The notes below the pieces were generated by a model that saw only the letters and a program-made list of their open reading frames with translations, was not told the DNA's origin and did not search any database. 64,000 nt of DNA from Limnohabitans sp. Rim8 (GTDB lineage: Bacteria; Pseudomonadota; Gammaproteobacteria; Burkholderiales; Burkholderiaceae_C): contig NZ_CAMDLM010000016.1 of the NCBI RefSeq assembly GCF_945901735.1, positions 1 through 64,000 of the forward strand, in the 5' to 3' direction. Below are positions 53,824 through 62,134 of the stretch, one piece after another; position 1 is the stretch's first letter; each line of letters starts with the position of its first letter. The position numbers and the translations under genes were made by a program.

Positions 53824-55991
53824 GTTTGAAAAACCCCCCACGCATCACGACCGTGCCCACCGCGCAAATGGATTGGATCAAGGACCTGCCAGCCCAAGGC
53901 CTGCCCACCCAAGGCCTGTCCGCTGTGCAAACGGTTCAGTGGTTGAACCTGTGGACGGGCCAAGGCCTGCTGCGCCACATCGACAGCGCCTTCGCCGCAC
54001 AAGTGCTGCGCCTCGACGCCGGTGCCCCTGCACCCTGGCTGGTGGCTGCGGCCATGCTCGCGCACATGGAAGGGCGCGGCCACACCTGCTTGTCTTTGGC
54101 CGAGTTGTGCCAGCCGCCAGTGGCCTTGCTGGGCTGGCCTGCTGTAGCCGTGGAAGGCCCGCAGGGCCTGAAGGCCTTGTGGGCACACCTGCCCGCCACG
54201 CTGGCCGACTGGCAAACCGCTTTGCTGGGCACGGTGTCTGGCGCGTGTTGGCGTGGGGTCGATGCCCCCGACCAAGGCCAGCCGCTGGTGCTGGGTGGCC
54301 CGGCCGATGCGCCGCTTTTGTACCTGCGCCGTTATGCGGGCTATGAGCAGCGCGTGGGCCAGAGCCTGCTGCAGCGTGCCAGCGAGCCCCTGGCCGTGCC
54401 CGAAGCGGCGGCACGCGAATGGCTGGACCGTTTCTTTGTGCCCAACCCCGAAGCGCCCAATCCCGAAGCGCACCACCTCACCGACTGGCAAAAGGTGGCC
54501 TGCGCTGTGGCACTGCGCGCGCGCCTGTCGGTCATCACCGGTGGGCCCGGCACCGGCAAGACCTACACCGCGGCCCGCTTGCTGGCCCTGTTGCTGGCGC
54601 TGCACCCCGATGGCACACCGCTGCGCGTGGCGCTGGCCGCGCCCACCGGCAAAGCAGCGGCGCGCCTGAAGCAGTCGATCGACGACGCATTGACCCGCTT
54701 GCCTGTGCCTGTTGACTCGGGGCTGGACCTGGGTGCGCTGATCGCCCGCATGGGCCCGGCGCGCACACTGCATTCGCTGCTCGGGGCGCGGCCCGACACA
54801 CGCCAGTTCCGCCACCACGCGGCCAACCCGCTCGATGTGGATGTGCTGATCGTGGACGAAGCCTCGATGGTGCACCTGGAAATGATGGACGCCCTGCTGC
54901 AGGCCCTGCCGCCCACAGCCCGCTTGGTGTTGTTGGGCGACAAGGATCAACTGGCCTCGGTCGAAGCCGGTGCGGTGTTGGGCGACCTGTGCCAAGACGC
55001 GGCAGCGGGCCGCTACAGCGGGGCCACGGCGCAGTTTGTGCAGCGCGCAGCCGGGCAGACCCTGGCCGCCGAATTTGTGCAGCCCGATCCGGCCCCTGTG
55101 TTGGCCCAGCAAACCGTGATGCTGCGCCAAAGCCGCCGCTTCAAAGGCGCCATCGGCCAGCTGGCCCTGGCCGTGAACCGGGGCGATGCCATTGCAGCCC
55201 GCGACGTTTTTGTAGGACCGGCCTCTGGCCGCGATGGCTTGGCTGGCGATTCCTCGCGGTCGCAGACCGCTCCCACAGGGCCACTTTCTGCCCTGCTGGC
55301 TCTCCAGCCGAGCAGCCCCCAAGCGGTCTGCGCCCTGGCGCTGGGCGCAGCGGGCAAGCCTTCGTATGCCGATTACCTTCGCCTCATGCAAACTGGCCCG
55401 GCAGGGCAGGGTATGGCAGCGCACGCCAGTTGGGTCAGCAGCGTGCTCAAGGCCTTCGAGCGGTTTCGCATTTTGTGCGCGGTGCACCAAGGCGACTGGG
55501 GCACGCAAGCGCTGAATGCAGCGGTGCAAAAAGCCTTGGCCGATGCGGGCTTGCTGCACATCCAGGGCGAGTGGTACGAGGGGCGGCCCGTCATGGTCAC
55601 GCGCAACGACGCACAGTTGGGGGTCTTCAATGGCGACGTGGGCGTGGTGTTGCCGGGCACCGAGGGCAAGCCCAAGGTTTGGTTTTTGGACGGTCAAGCC
55701 CTGCGATCGGTGAGCGTCATGCGCTTGGCCCAGGTCGACACCGCGTTTGTCATGACGGTGCACAAAAGCCAGGGCTCGGAGTTCGAGCACACCGCGCTGG
55801 TGTTGCCACCGGGCGCTGCCGAGGTGCTCAGCCGCGAGCTGGTCTACACCGGCATCACCCGGGCCCGCGAGCAGTTCACCCTGATCGAAGCCGAAGCCGG
55901 TTTGCTCGAAGCGGCCACCCACCGCCCCAGCATGCGCGCCAGTGGTTTGGCCCAGAGGTGGGCCCAGCCGCTTGTGAAGGCCGGTGCCTGA
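53820..55991 (+). CDS. recD: exodeoxyribonuclease V alpha subunit (RecD)
   Basis: 723 residues, longer than E. coli RecD (608). 5'-3' helicase motifs: Walker A ITGGPGTGKTYTAARLLAL, Walker B LIVDEASMVHLEMMDALL, VLLGDKDQLASVEAGAVLGD, and C-terminal FVMTVHKSQGSEFEHTALVL and TGITRAREQF. A family-B repeat lies in frame at about residues 464-486 (VGPASGRDGLAGDS...), which explains part of the excess length. It is the last gene of the recCBD operon. Confidence 0.95.
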   Translation: MSLKNPPRITTVPTAQMDWIKDLPAQGLPTQGLSAVQTVQWLNLWTGQGLLRHIDSAFAAQVLRLDAGAPAPWLVAAAMLAHMEGRGHTCLSLAELCQPPVALLGWPAVAVEGPQGLKALWAHLPATLADWQTALLGTVSGACWRGVDAPDQGQPLVLGGPADAPLLYLRRYAGYEQRVGQSLLQRASEPLAVPEAAAREWLDRFFVPNPEAPNPEAHHLTDWQKVACAVALRARLSVITGGPGTGKTYTAARLLALLLALHPDGTPLRVALAAPTGKAAARLKQSIDDALTRLPVPVDSGLDLGALIARMGPARTLHSLLGARPDTRQFRHHAANPLDVDVLIVDEASMVHLEMMDALLQALPPTARLVLLGDKDQLASVEAGAVLGDLCQDAAAGRYSGATAQFVQRAAGQTLAAEFVQPDPAPVLAQQTVMLRQSRRFKGAIGQLALAVNRGDAIAARDVFVGPASGRDGLAGDSSRSQTAPTGPLSALLALQPSSPQAVCALALGAAGKPSYADYLRLMQTGPAGQGMAAHASWVSSVLKAFERFRILCAVHQGDWGTQALNAAVQKALADAGLLHIQGEWYEGRPVMVTRNDAQLGVFNGDVGVVLPGTEGKPKVWFLDGQALRSVSVMRLAQVDTAFVMTVHKSQGSEFEHTALVLPPGAAEVLSRELVYTGITRAREQFTLIEAEAGLLEAATHRPSMRASGLAQRWAQPLVKAGA
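55211..55277. repeat. family-B imperfect inverted repeat inside recD
   Basis: Left arm TGTAGGACCGGCCTCTGGCC (55211-, continuing GCGA) and right arm starting TCGCGGTCGCAGACCGCTCC near 55254 are imperfect complements of the family-B unit and keep the recD frame open. They are more diverged than the recC copy. Confidence 0.85.
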
Positions 55992-55996
55992 AGCAC

Positions 55997-56263
55997 TCAG
56001 CTGGCGTAGCCCGCGCATGCCCCGGCATTGGGTCGGCCCCGGCATTCGCGCAACAGGCGTTTGTCGCGATCGGCCTTGCTTTCTGCCGAGCCTTTGTCGG
56101 TGGGCGGCTTGGGGGCTTTGGCCTGTTGGGGTTTTTTGGCGGGTTTGTCGGCGGCGGTCACGGCGGTGAAGTTGTCCGTTGCCCCGCTGGCAGGCACGGC
56201 CGCCAGCCATCCCAGTCCCAAAACCACGCTGGCGAGCGTCGACGCTAAATGCCGAGTCTTCAT
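55997..56263 (-). CDS. small exported protein, unknown function
   Basis: 88 residues from the ATG at 56263 with AGGGAGAACGCC upstream. Signal peptide (LASTLASVVLGLGWLAAVPA, cleavage near ASGATDN), then a Lys/Ala/Pro-rich linker and a short end CRGRPNAGACAGYAS with two cysteines that could form a disulfide. No family recognised. Convergent with recD, the two stops 5 bp apart. Confidence 0.75.
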   Translation of the reverse strand: MKTRHLASTLASVVLGLGWLAAVPASGATDNFTAVTAADKPAKKPQQAKAPKPPTDKGSAESKADRDKRLLRECRGRPNAGACAGYAS

Positions 56264-56397
56264 GGCGTTCTCCCTGTCTTTTGTTGTGCTGTGCATCATA
56301 GGCAAGCCCTGCAGATCTGCAAGCATCTGCTGCGTCGAGATGACAAGCTGTGCAAGTGGTGACTCGCTGCGTGCACCTGAGCCTTTACGATGCGGGC

Positions 56398-57597
56398 ATG
56401 AACAAAAACACCACCCCTTTCATGCGCCAGGCCGTCATGGACTTGGAAGAGTCCCGCATCCGTGAAGTCGCCAACGCGGGCATGGGCCGCCCCGATGTGC
56501 TGGCCTTTTGGTTTGGAGAATCTGACGAGGTGACGCCCGACACCGTGCGCCAAGCCGCCATCGATTCGCTGCAAAAAGGCGAAACTTTTTATGCCCACAA
56601 CCTGGGCCTGCCCGAGTTGCGCGAGGCCGTGTCCGATTACATGTCGGCCCTGCATGGCCCCATTGGCGTGGACCGACTGGCCATCACTTCGGGCGGCGTG
56701 AATGCGCTCATGCTGGCGGCGCAAGCCCTGATCGATGCCGGTGACGACGTGGTTGCCGTGACGCCCGTGTGGCCCAACCTGACGGCGCAGGCGCTGGTGA
56801 TGGGCGCGAATTTGAAGTGCGTGCCGCTGCGCCCGGTGAATGGCCAGTGGCAGCTCGACATGGCGGCGCTCAAAGCCGCCATCACACCCGTCACGCGGAT
56901 GCTGATCGTCAACTCACCCAACAACCCGACAGGCTGGACGCTCAGCCGCGCCGAGCAGGCCGACATTCTGGCGCACTGCCGCAGCACCGGCACCTGGGTG
57001 CTGGCCGACGAGGTGTACGAGCGCTTGTATTACGAAACCGATACCGCCAACGGCTGCGCCCCGTCGTTTTTGGATGTGTCCGAGCCCGAGGACCGACTGG
57101 TGGTGGTGCACAGCTTCTCCAAGAGCTTTTTGATGACCGGCTGGCGCTTGGGCTGGCTGGTGATGCCCGCCGCCATGACGCCGCACATGGGCAAACTGAT
57201 CGAGTTCAACACCTCGTGTGCTTCGGTGTTCACCCAAAAGGCGGGGGTGGTGGCTTTGCAAAACACCGCAGACATCACGCCCCGCGTGGTGGCTCACCTC
57301 AAAACCTGCCGCGACACCTTGCTGCCGCTGCTGCAAGCCGTTCCGGGCGTGCAAGTGGCCCCGGCCAAAGGCGGCATGTACGCGTTTTTCAGGCTCGACG
57401 GGCACCCTGATTCGGTGCAGACGGCCAAGCGCCTGGTGGCCGAAGCCGGGTTGGGTCTGGCCCCCGGCGAAGCCTTTGCGCCTGAAGCGGCCGGCTGGCT
57501 GCGCTGGTGCTTCGCGTCCAAAGACCTGGCGCGGCTGGCGCAAGGTGTAGAGCGGCTCAAAACCTGGTTGCGTCTTAACCCATCGGCTGCCGTCTGA
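56398..57597 (+). CDS. PLP-dependent class I/II aminotransferase
   Basis: 399 residues from the ATG at 56398. Fold type I features: ITSGGVNALMLAAQALIDAG, IVNSPNNPTGWTLSRAE (substrate/PLP loop), VLADEVYERL (PLP-ring Asp) and HSFSKSFLMTGWRLGW with the Schiff-base lysine; the C-terminal Arg region is in AAGWLRWCFAS. It transfers amino groups between an amino acid and a 2-oxo acid; AspC-like enzymes are the nearest group. Substrate not readable. Stand-alone gene ending before a convergent repeat block. Confidence 0.92.
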   Translation: MNKNTTPFMRQAVMDLEESRIREVANAGMGRPDVLAFWFGESDEVTPDTVRQAAIDSLQKGETFYAHNLGLPELREAVSDYMSALHGPIGVDRLAITSGGVNALMLAAQALIDAGDDVVAVTPVWPNLTAQALVMGANLKCVPLRPVNGQWQLDMAALKAAITPVTRMLIVNSPNNPTGWTLSRAEQADILAHCRSTGTWVLADEVYERLYYETDTANGCAPSFLDVSEPEDRLVVVHSFSKSFLMTGWRLGWLVMPAAMTPHMGKLIEFNTSCASVFTQKAGVVALQNTADITPRVVAHLKTCRDTLLPLLQAVPGVQVAPAKGGMYAFFRLDGHPDSVQTAKRLVAEAGLGLAPGEAFAPEAAGWLRWCFASKDLARLAQGVERLKTWLRLNPSAAV

Positions 57598-57651
57598 GTC
57601 GGCCATGGCGCAGTTCGATCGGGATGTGCTGACGAGCCAAGACACGGTTTT

Positions 57652-57793
57652 GTAGGTCGGTGCCTTCAGGTCCGACGTCTTGAGTGCGTCACCGCCTCTT
57701 GAAAATGTCGCTCCGCGAAGGGATGGCTGTCGGACCATAAAGGCCCGACCTACAAAAAGAAGGAATGTCGGACCCTCAAGGCTCTGACCGACG
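57652..57793. repeat. family-A composite element (102 bp) plus half unit
   Basis: Starts GTAGGTCGGTGCCTTCAGGT and ends AAAGGCCCGACCTAC at 57753. The centre CTCCGCGAAGGGATGGCTGT is the reverse complement of the middle of the copies at 39.8 and 60.9 kb. A further partial unit follows at 57764-57793. It occupies the convergent gap between the aminotransferase and amiC. Confidence 0.9.
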
Positions 57794-57814
57794 AGCGGCG
57801 TTGCTTTGCGGGGC

Positions 57815-59209
57815 TCACAGGCTACGGTTGCGCGCCAACGGCGGGTTGCGCGAAAAATACGCCAGGATGCCGCGCAGCAGGGCGTCAGTCAGTTGCTTTT
57901 GGTAGGCCTCGCTGCGCAGTTTTTCTTCTTCTTCCGGGTTGCTGATGAAGGCGGTCTCGACCAGCACGCTGGGGATGTCGGGGGCTTTGAGCACCGCAAA
58001 ACCGGCTTGCTCGACACGGGGTTTGTGCAACTTGCCCACGCTGCCGATCTCGCGCAGCAAGCTGTTGCCGAGTGTCAGGCTGTCCTTGATTTGCGCTGCA
58101 GTGCTCATGTCGAGCAAGGCGTGTTGCACCTGGGTATCTTGCCCGCCCAGGTTCACGCCGCCGATGTCGTCGGCCTTGTTTTCTTTTTGCGCCATCCAGC
58201 GCGCCGCTGCGCTCGTGGCCCCACCCTGGCTGAGCGCGAACACGCTGGCACCTTGCGGGCGTGGGGTGTAAAAAGCATCGGCATGGATACTGACAAACAA
58301 GTCAGATTGCACGCGCCGGGCTTTTTGCACGCGCACATGCAGGGGCACAAAAAAGTCGGCATCACGGGTCATGAAGGCCCGCATGGGGCTGCCGCCCACG
58401 CTGCTGGCGTTGATGCGCTCACTCAGCATTTTGGCGATTTTCAGCACCACGTCTTTTTCGCGTGTGCCGCCTGGGCCAATGGCACCCGGGTCCTCGCCGC
58501 CATGGCCCGGGTCCAAGGTGACCACGATCAGCCGTTCGGTGCGGGGCGGCTCGGGTGTCCTGCCCGGGCGGCTCGGGTTGTCCATGAAGGGGCCTTCGCT
58601 GCGGGACGTGTCGGGTCGGCGGGTGGTCGGCGCGGGCAAAGGCAGGGCGCCTGAGCCGGACTGGGTTTGCCGGGCGATCAGATCGCCCAAGGGGTCGTTC
58701 ACCGTGGCCCCGGCCCCGGGCAGGCTGCCCACGGCAGACGGGGTTTTGGCCGAGATGCGCTCTTGGATCAGCTGCTCCAGTGGGTCAATGGCTTGGCTGG
58801 GGTAGAGGTCGAGCACCAAGCGGTGTGCATAAGGGGCCACGGGTTGCAGGCTGAAGACTTGCGGCGCGATGGGGTGTTTGAGGTCGATGACCAGCCGCAC
58901 CACGTTGGCGCTGAACTGGCCCACGCGGATGCCGGCAATGTTCGGGTCAGACGCTTGCACCTTGCCCACCAGCTCGCGCAATGCGGCGTTCAGTTGCATG
59001 CCTTGGATGTCCACCGCCAGGCGTGGTGGTGAGGCGATGAAGGTCTGGGTGCTTTGGATGGGCGCGTCCGATTCGAGCGTGACGCGGCTGTAATCGGCCG
59101 CGGGCCAAATGCGCACCGCCAGCATGTTGGCACCCCGAGCGATCTGTGCGGCGCCCAGGCTCAGCACCAGAAAACCCGCCTGGACCAGGCGACGGCGGTC
59201 ACTGCGCAT
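57815..59209 (-). CDS. amiC: N-acetylmuramoyl-L-alanine amidase (AmiC-type, Tat-exported)
   Basis: 464 residues from the ATG at 59209. Tat-like signal with MRSDRRRLVQAGFLVLSLGA, an AMIN domain (about 30-140; RIWPAADYSRVTLESDAP), a Pro/Ser-rich linker, and an Amidase_3 domain: VTLDPGHGGEDPGAIGPGGT (Zn His), EKDVVLKIAKML, SIHADAFY (second His) and PSVLVETAFISNPEEEEKL (catalytic Glu). It cleaves peptidoglycan cross-bridges at the septum during cell separation. It overlaps tsaE by 11 bp, a common gene pair. Confidence 0.95.
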   Translation of the reverse strand: MRSDRRRLVQAGFLVLSLGAAQIARGANMLAVRIWPAADYSRVTLESDAPIQSTQTFIASPPRLAVDIQGMQLNAALRELVGKVQASDPNIAGIRVGQFSANVVRLVIDLKHPIAPQVFSLQPVAPYAHRLVLDLYPSQAIDPLEQLIQERISAKTPSAVGSLPGAGATVNDPLGDLIARQTQSGSGALPLPAPTTRRPDTSRSEGPFMDNPSRPGRTPEPPRTERLIVVTLDPGHGGEDPGAIGPGGTREKDVVLKIAKMLSERINASSVGGSPMRAFMTRDADFFVPLHVRVQKARRVQSDLFVSIHADAFYTPRPQGASVFALSQGGATSAAARWMAQKENKADDIGGVNLGGQDTQVQHALLDMSTAAQIKDSLTLGNSLLREIGSVGKLHKPRVEQAGFAVLKAPDIPSVLVETAFISNPEEEEKLRSEAYQKQLTDALLRGILAYFSRNPPLARNRSL

Positions 59210-59777
59210 GGGCCGCACCTTGGATCCACGATTGCAGCCACATGCGGCCGCGCTGTGTGCCTGTGCCGATGCGCACCAGGCGCTGGTCTTCGTCGATGGC
59301 ATCGAGCGTGATCACCCAATCGGGCGGGGGCAGTTGCCCGGCCACTTTGTCCGGCCACTCCATGAGTTTGAGGCCCGGTCCGGCAAAGATGTCGCGAAAG
59401 CCCGCGTCTTCCCATTCCTGGGGGTCGTTGAAACGGTAAAAGTCAAAATGCCAGATGGGCCAGGCCATCCCTCCCGCTCCGCCCGTGCCCGCCAGGTTGA
59501 CCGCTTGGTGGGGTTCAACTACAGCGTAAGTCGGGCTTTTGATGCGGCCCGTCACCCCAGCGGCGCGCAGCAGGTGGCGCACCAAGGTGGTCTTGCCCGC
59601 ACCCAGGTTGCCGCGCAGCTCAATGCGCGCATCGCGCCCGCCCGGCCATTGGCCGAGGCCTTGCGCCAATTGCGTGGCAAAGGCCTGCGTGGCGGCCTCG
59701 TTCGGCCACAAGCCCTCCCAATATGCCGGTGCGTCGGGGCTTTCTACAATCGGCGGGTGACTGCTCAACGTACTCAA
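59199..59777 (-). CDS. tsaE: tRNA threonylcarbamoyladenosine biosynthesis ATPase TsaE
   Basis: About 192 residues if started at the TTG at 59777; the true start is uncertain because no ATG lies before the P-loop. Walker A in LRGNLGAGKTTLVRHLLRA, RIKSPTYAVVEPH (switch I-like S-P-T-Y/F), and HFDFYRFNDPQEWEDAGF, all typical of TsaE. With TsaB/TsaD it makes t6A37 on ANN-decoding tRNAs. The C-terminus is longer than usual. The 5' end overlaps the divergent queG start by about 20 bp. Confidence 0.9.
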   Translation of the reverse strand: MSTLSSHPPIVESPDAPAYWEGLWPNEAATQAFATQLAQGLGQWPGGRDARIELRGNLGAGKTTLVRHLLRAAGVTGRIKSPTYAVVEPHQAVNLAGTGGAGGMAWPIWHFDFYRFNDPQEWEDAGFRDIFAGPGLKLMEWPDKVAGQLPPPDWVITLDAIDEDQRLVRIGTGTQRGRMWLQSWIQGAAHAQ

Positions 59778-60887
59778 ATCGACTTTCTTGAACTGTGGCC
59801 CCAGATCCAGGTCTGGGCGCGTGAGTTGGGATTGTCCCAAATTGGCGTGACGGGCATCGATTTGTCCTCGGCAGAGCCCGGATTACAGGCTTGGTTGGCT
59901 GAGGGTTTTCACGGCAGCATGGGCTACATGGCAAGCCATGGCATGAAGCGCGCCCGCCCGGCCGAGCTGGTGCCGGGCACGGTGAGCGTGATCACCGCCC
60001 GAATGGATTACTTGCCGCAGGGCACCCCGCCAGAGTGGTTGGCGCGTGAAACCGCCCGCAGCCTGCAGCCAGCAGAGGCGGTGGTGTCGCTCTATGCCCG
60101 GGGGCGTGACTACCACAAGGTTTTGCGCAGCCGCCTGCAAAAACTGCAGGACCGCATCGCCGAGGCGATTGGCCCCTTTGGCCACCGCGTGTTCACAGAC
60201 TCTGCGCCGGTGCTGGAGGCCGAGCTGGCCACCCGCAGCGGCTTGGGTTGGCGCGGCAAACACACGCTGGTCCTCTCACGCGAGGCCGGGTCGATGTTTT
60301 TTCTGGGCGAGTTGTTTGTGGACTTGGCGCTGCCCGAAACGCCTGCCGCATCGGCGCATTGCGGCCAGTGCACTGCCTGCATGGACCTGTGCCCCACGCA
60401 GGCCATCGTCGGCCCCTACAAGTTGGATGCGCGGCGCTGTATTTCTTATTTGACGATTGAGCACGCCGGGCCGATTGACGAGGCCTTGCGGCCGTTGATT
60501 GGCAACCGAATTTATGGCTGCGACGACTGTCAGCTGGCTTGCCCCTGGAACAAGTTCGCGCAAATCAGCCCTTTGCCCGATTGGCAAGCGCGCGACGGTT
60601 TGGGCGCGGGCAGCATCGCTGAGCTCATGGCCTGGAACGAAGCCGAGTTTTTGCGCCGCACCGAGGGCAGCGCCATCCGCCGAATCGGCCATGCCCGCTG
60701 GTTGCGCAATCTGGCCTTGGCGGCGGGCAATGCGCTGGCCACCTCGGCCTTGCCGGAAGGTGAGCGCCAGGTTTTGCTGCAGGCGTTGGCTGTGCACACT
60801 GCCCACCCAGACCCGGTGGTGCAAGAGCAGGTGGCTTGGTCGCAAGCCCAAAATGCGGACCGCCTTGCGCCAAGAAGTCGGGCCTGA
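59757..60887 (+). CDS. queG: epoxyqueuosine reductase
   Basis: 376 residues from a GTG at 59757. B12/FeS enzyme for the last step of queuosine synthesis. SGLGWRGKHTLVLSREAGSM and the two 4Fe-4S motifs CGQCTACMDLCPTQAI and CDDCQLACPWNKF identify it, with a HEAT-like C-terminus (RRIGHARWLRNLALAAGNAL). The last codons (RSRA and the TGA) are formed by a family-A repeat unit at 60877-60902, so the C-terminal tail is repeat-derived. The frame extends upstream to 59109 antisense to tsaE/amiC without conserved sequence. Confidence 0.94.
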   Translation: MTAQRTQIDFLELWPQIQVWARELGLSQIGVTGIDLSSAEPGLQAWLAEGFHGSMGYMASHGMKRARPAELVPGTVSVITARMDYLPQGTPPEWLARETARSLQPAEAVVSLYARGRDYHKVLRSRLQKLQDRIAEAIGPFGHRVFTDSAPVLEAELATRSGLGWRGKHTLVLSREAGSMFFLGELFVDLALPETPAASAHCGQCTACMDLCPTQAIVGPYKLDARRCISYLTIEHAGPIDEALRPLIGNRIYGCDDCQLACPWNKFAQISPLPDWQARDGLGAGSIAELMAWNEAEFLRRTEGSAIRRIGHARWLRNLALAAGNALATSALPEGERQVLLQALAVHTAHPDPVVQEQVAWSQAQNADRLAPRSRA

Positions 60888-61043
60888 AGGCGCCGACCTA
60901 CGAAGAGCGATTCCATCGGGGGCGCGACATACCTCCCGTAGGTCGGGCCTTTAGGGTCCGACAGCCATCCTTTCGCAAAGCGACATTTTCAAAGGACGGT
61001 GGTGCACCGAAGATGTCGGACCTGAAGGCACCGACCTGCAAAA
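60877..61043. repeat. family-A composite element, ~167 bp
   Basis: Same order of blocks as the 39.8-kb copy: inverted core GTCGGGCCTGAAGGCGCCGA, linker with CATCGGGGGCGCGACATACC, direct core GTAGGTCGGGCCTTTAGGGT, middle AGCCATCCTTTCGCAAAGCG, and a final inverted core ending CCGACCTGCAAA. It begins inside the 3' end of queG and fills the convergent gap to an AEC transporter gene. Confidence 0.92.
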
Positions 61044-61073
61044 CCGAGCTTTGGCTGGTGGCGCAAATTTTGT

Positions 61074-61982
61074 TCAACCCCGCAGCACACCCAGTGCAAA
61101 AGGCAAACTCAGCATGCCGGCCAAGGTGGACAGTGTGACCAGGCCCGCCACGTACGGCCCGTTGTAGCCCATGCGGGCGGCCAGCACATAGCAGGTGGAG
61201 GCGGTGGGCAGCGCTGAAAACGCCAGCAAGATGGTGGTTTGGGCGGGGTTCAGGCCAAACAGCCGCGACAGGCCCAGCGCCATCAGGGGCATCAACACGT
61301 GTTTGACCAACAGCACTGCCGTGCTCAGCAGTTTGCCTTGGCGCAAGCTGCCCAGTTGCATGCCTGCGCCGGCCGCCATCAAACCCAGCGCCAAAGAGGC
61401 TGCACCAATGCGACTGACGCTGGGCTCCAGGACATCGGGCATGCGAAAGCCCAGCAAGTTGGCCACCAGACCCGACACGGTGGCGATGATGAGGGGGTTG
61501 CGCACCATTTCGCGCAAAAAGCCGGTTTGGGCATGTCGGGCCATGGGCCAGATTGCGCTGATGTTGAACAGGGGCACGCAAAAGCCAATCAGCACCGCAA
61601 TCATCAACAAGCCTTCGGACCCGGCCAAGCGCTCGGCCAGCGCCAGGCCAATGAAGGAGTTAAAGCGAAAGCCCACCTGCGACGCCGCAGCATGGTCACG
61701 CCGGTCCAGGTAGCGGCCCAGCACAGGCCAGTAGGGCAGGCTGTAGGTCAGCGCAATGGCCCCCAGCGCCAGGCTCAGGCCCGCGCCGATCAGGCTGGAG
61801 GCGGCCGTCAGGTCCAGCGGGCTTTTCACGATGGAGTGAAACAGCAGCACCGGGAACAGGAAGAAATACACCAGGCTCTCCACCTGTTGCCAGATCGGGC
61901 GGTTCAGGGCCGTGAAGCGGCAAATCAGATAGCCGCACAGGATCAGGGAAAAATCAGGAAAAAGGAGTTGGGCAAAATTCAC
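61074..61982 (-). CDS. AEC family transporter
   Basis: 302 residues from a GTG at 61982, about ten membrane segments. The halves carry LIGAGLSLALGAIALTYSLP and SALPTASTCYVLAARMGYNG; a charged loop RYLDRRDHAAASQVGFRFNS lies between. It belongs to the same superfamily as the carrier at 26.9 kb but is clearly a different subgroup. Predicted inner-membrane exporter of small organic solutes; substrate unknown. Confidence 0.88.
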   Translation of the reverse strand: MNFAQLLFPDFSLILCGYLICRFTALNRPIWQQVESLVYFFLFPVLLFHSIVKSPLDLTAASSLIGAGLSLALGAIALTYSLPYWPVLGRYLDRRDHAAASQVGFRFNSFIGLALAERLAGSEGLLMIAVLIGFCVPLFNISAIWPMARHAQTGFLREMVRNPLIIATVSGLVANLLGFRMPDVLEPSVSRIGAASLALGLMAAGAGMQLGSLRQGKLLSTAVLLVKHVLMPLMALGLSRLFGLNPAQTTILLAFSALPTASTCYVLAARMGYNGPYVAGLVTLSTLAGMLSLPFALGVLRG

Positions 61983-62134
61983 TGGGCTAGGATAACCCAG
62001 TGTGGATGTGTCTTTGAGGAGCGGCTGTCACCTGCACCGCCCTCTTGCACGGTGTTGGGGCTTTGTGGGTTTTCCCCCTCACGCCGGGCCCCATTTTTTG
62101 CCTATCATGTGCGATCTTTTAAGGAGTTTTATCA

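Noticed and set aside
59109-59756. Upstream extension of the queG frame
   Set aside because: It is antisense to tsaE and amiC, has no conserved sequence, and QueG of normal length starts at the GTG at 59757.
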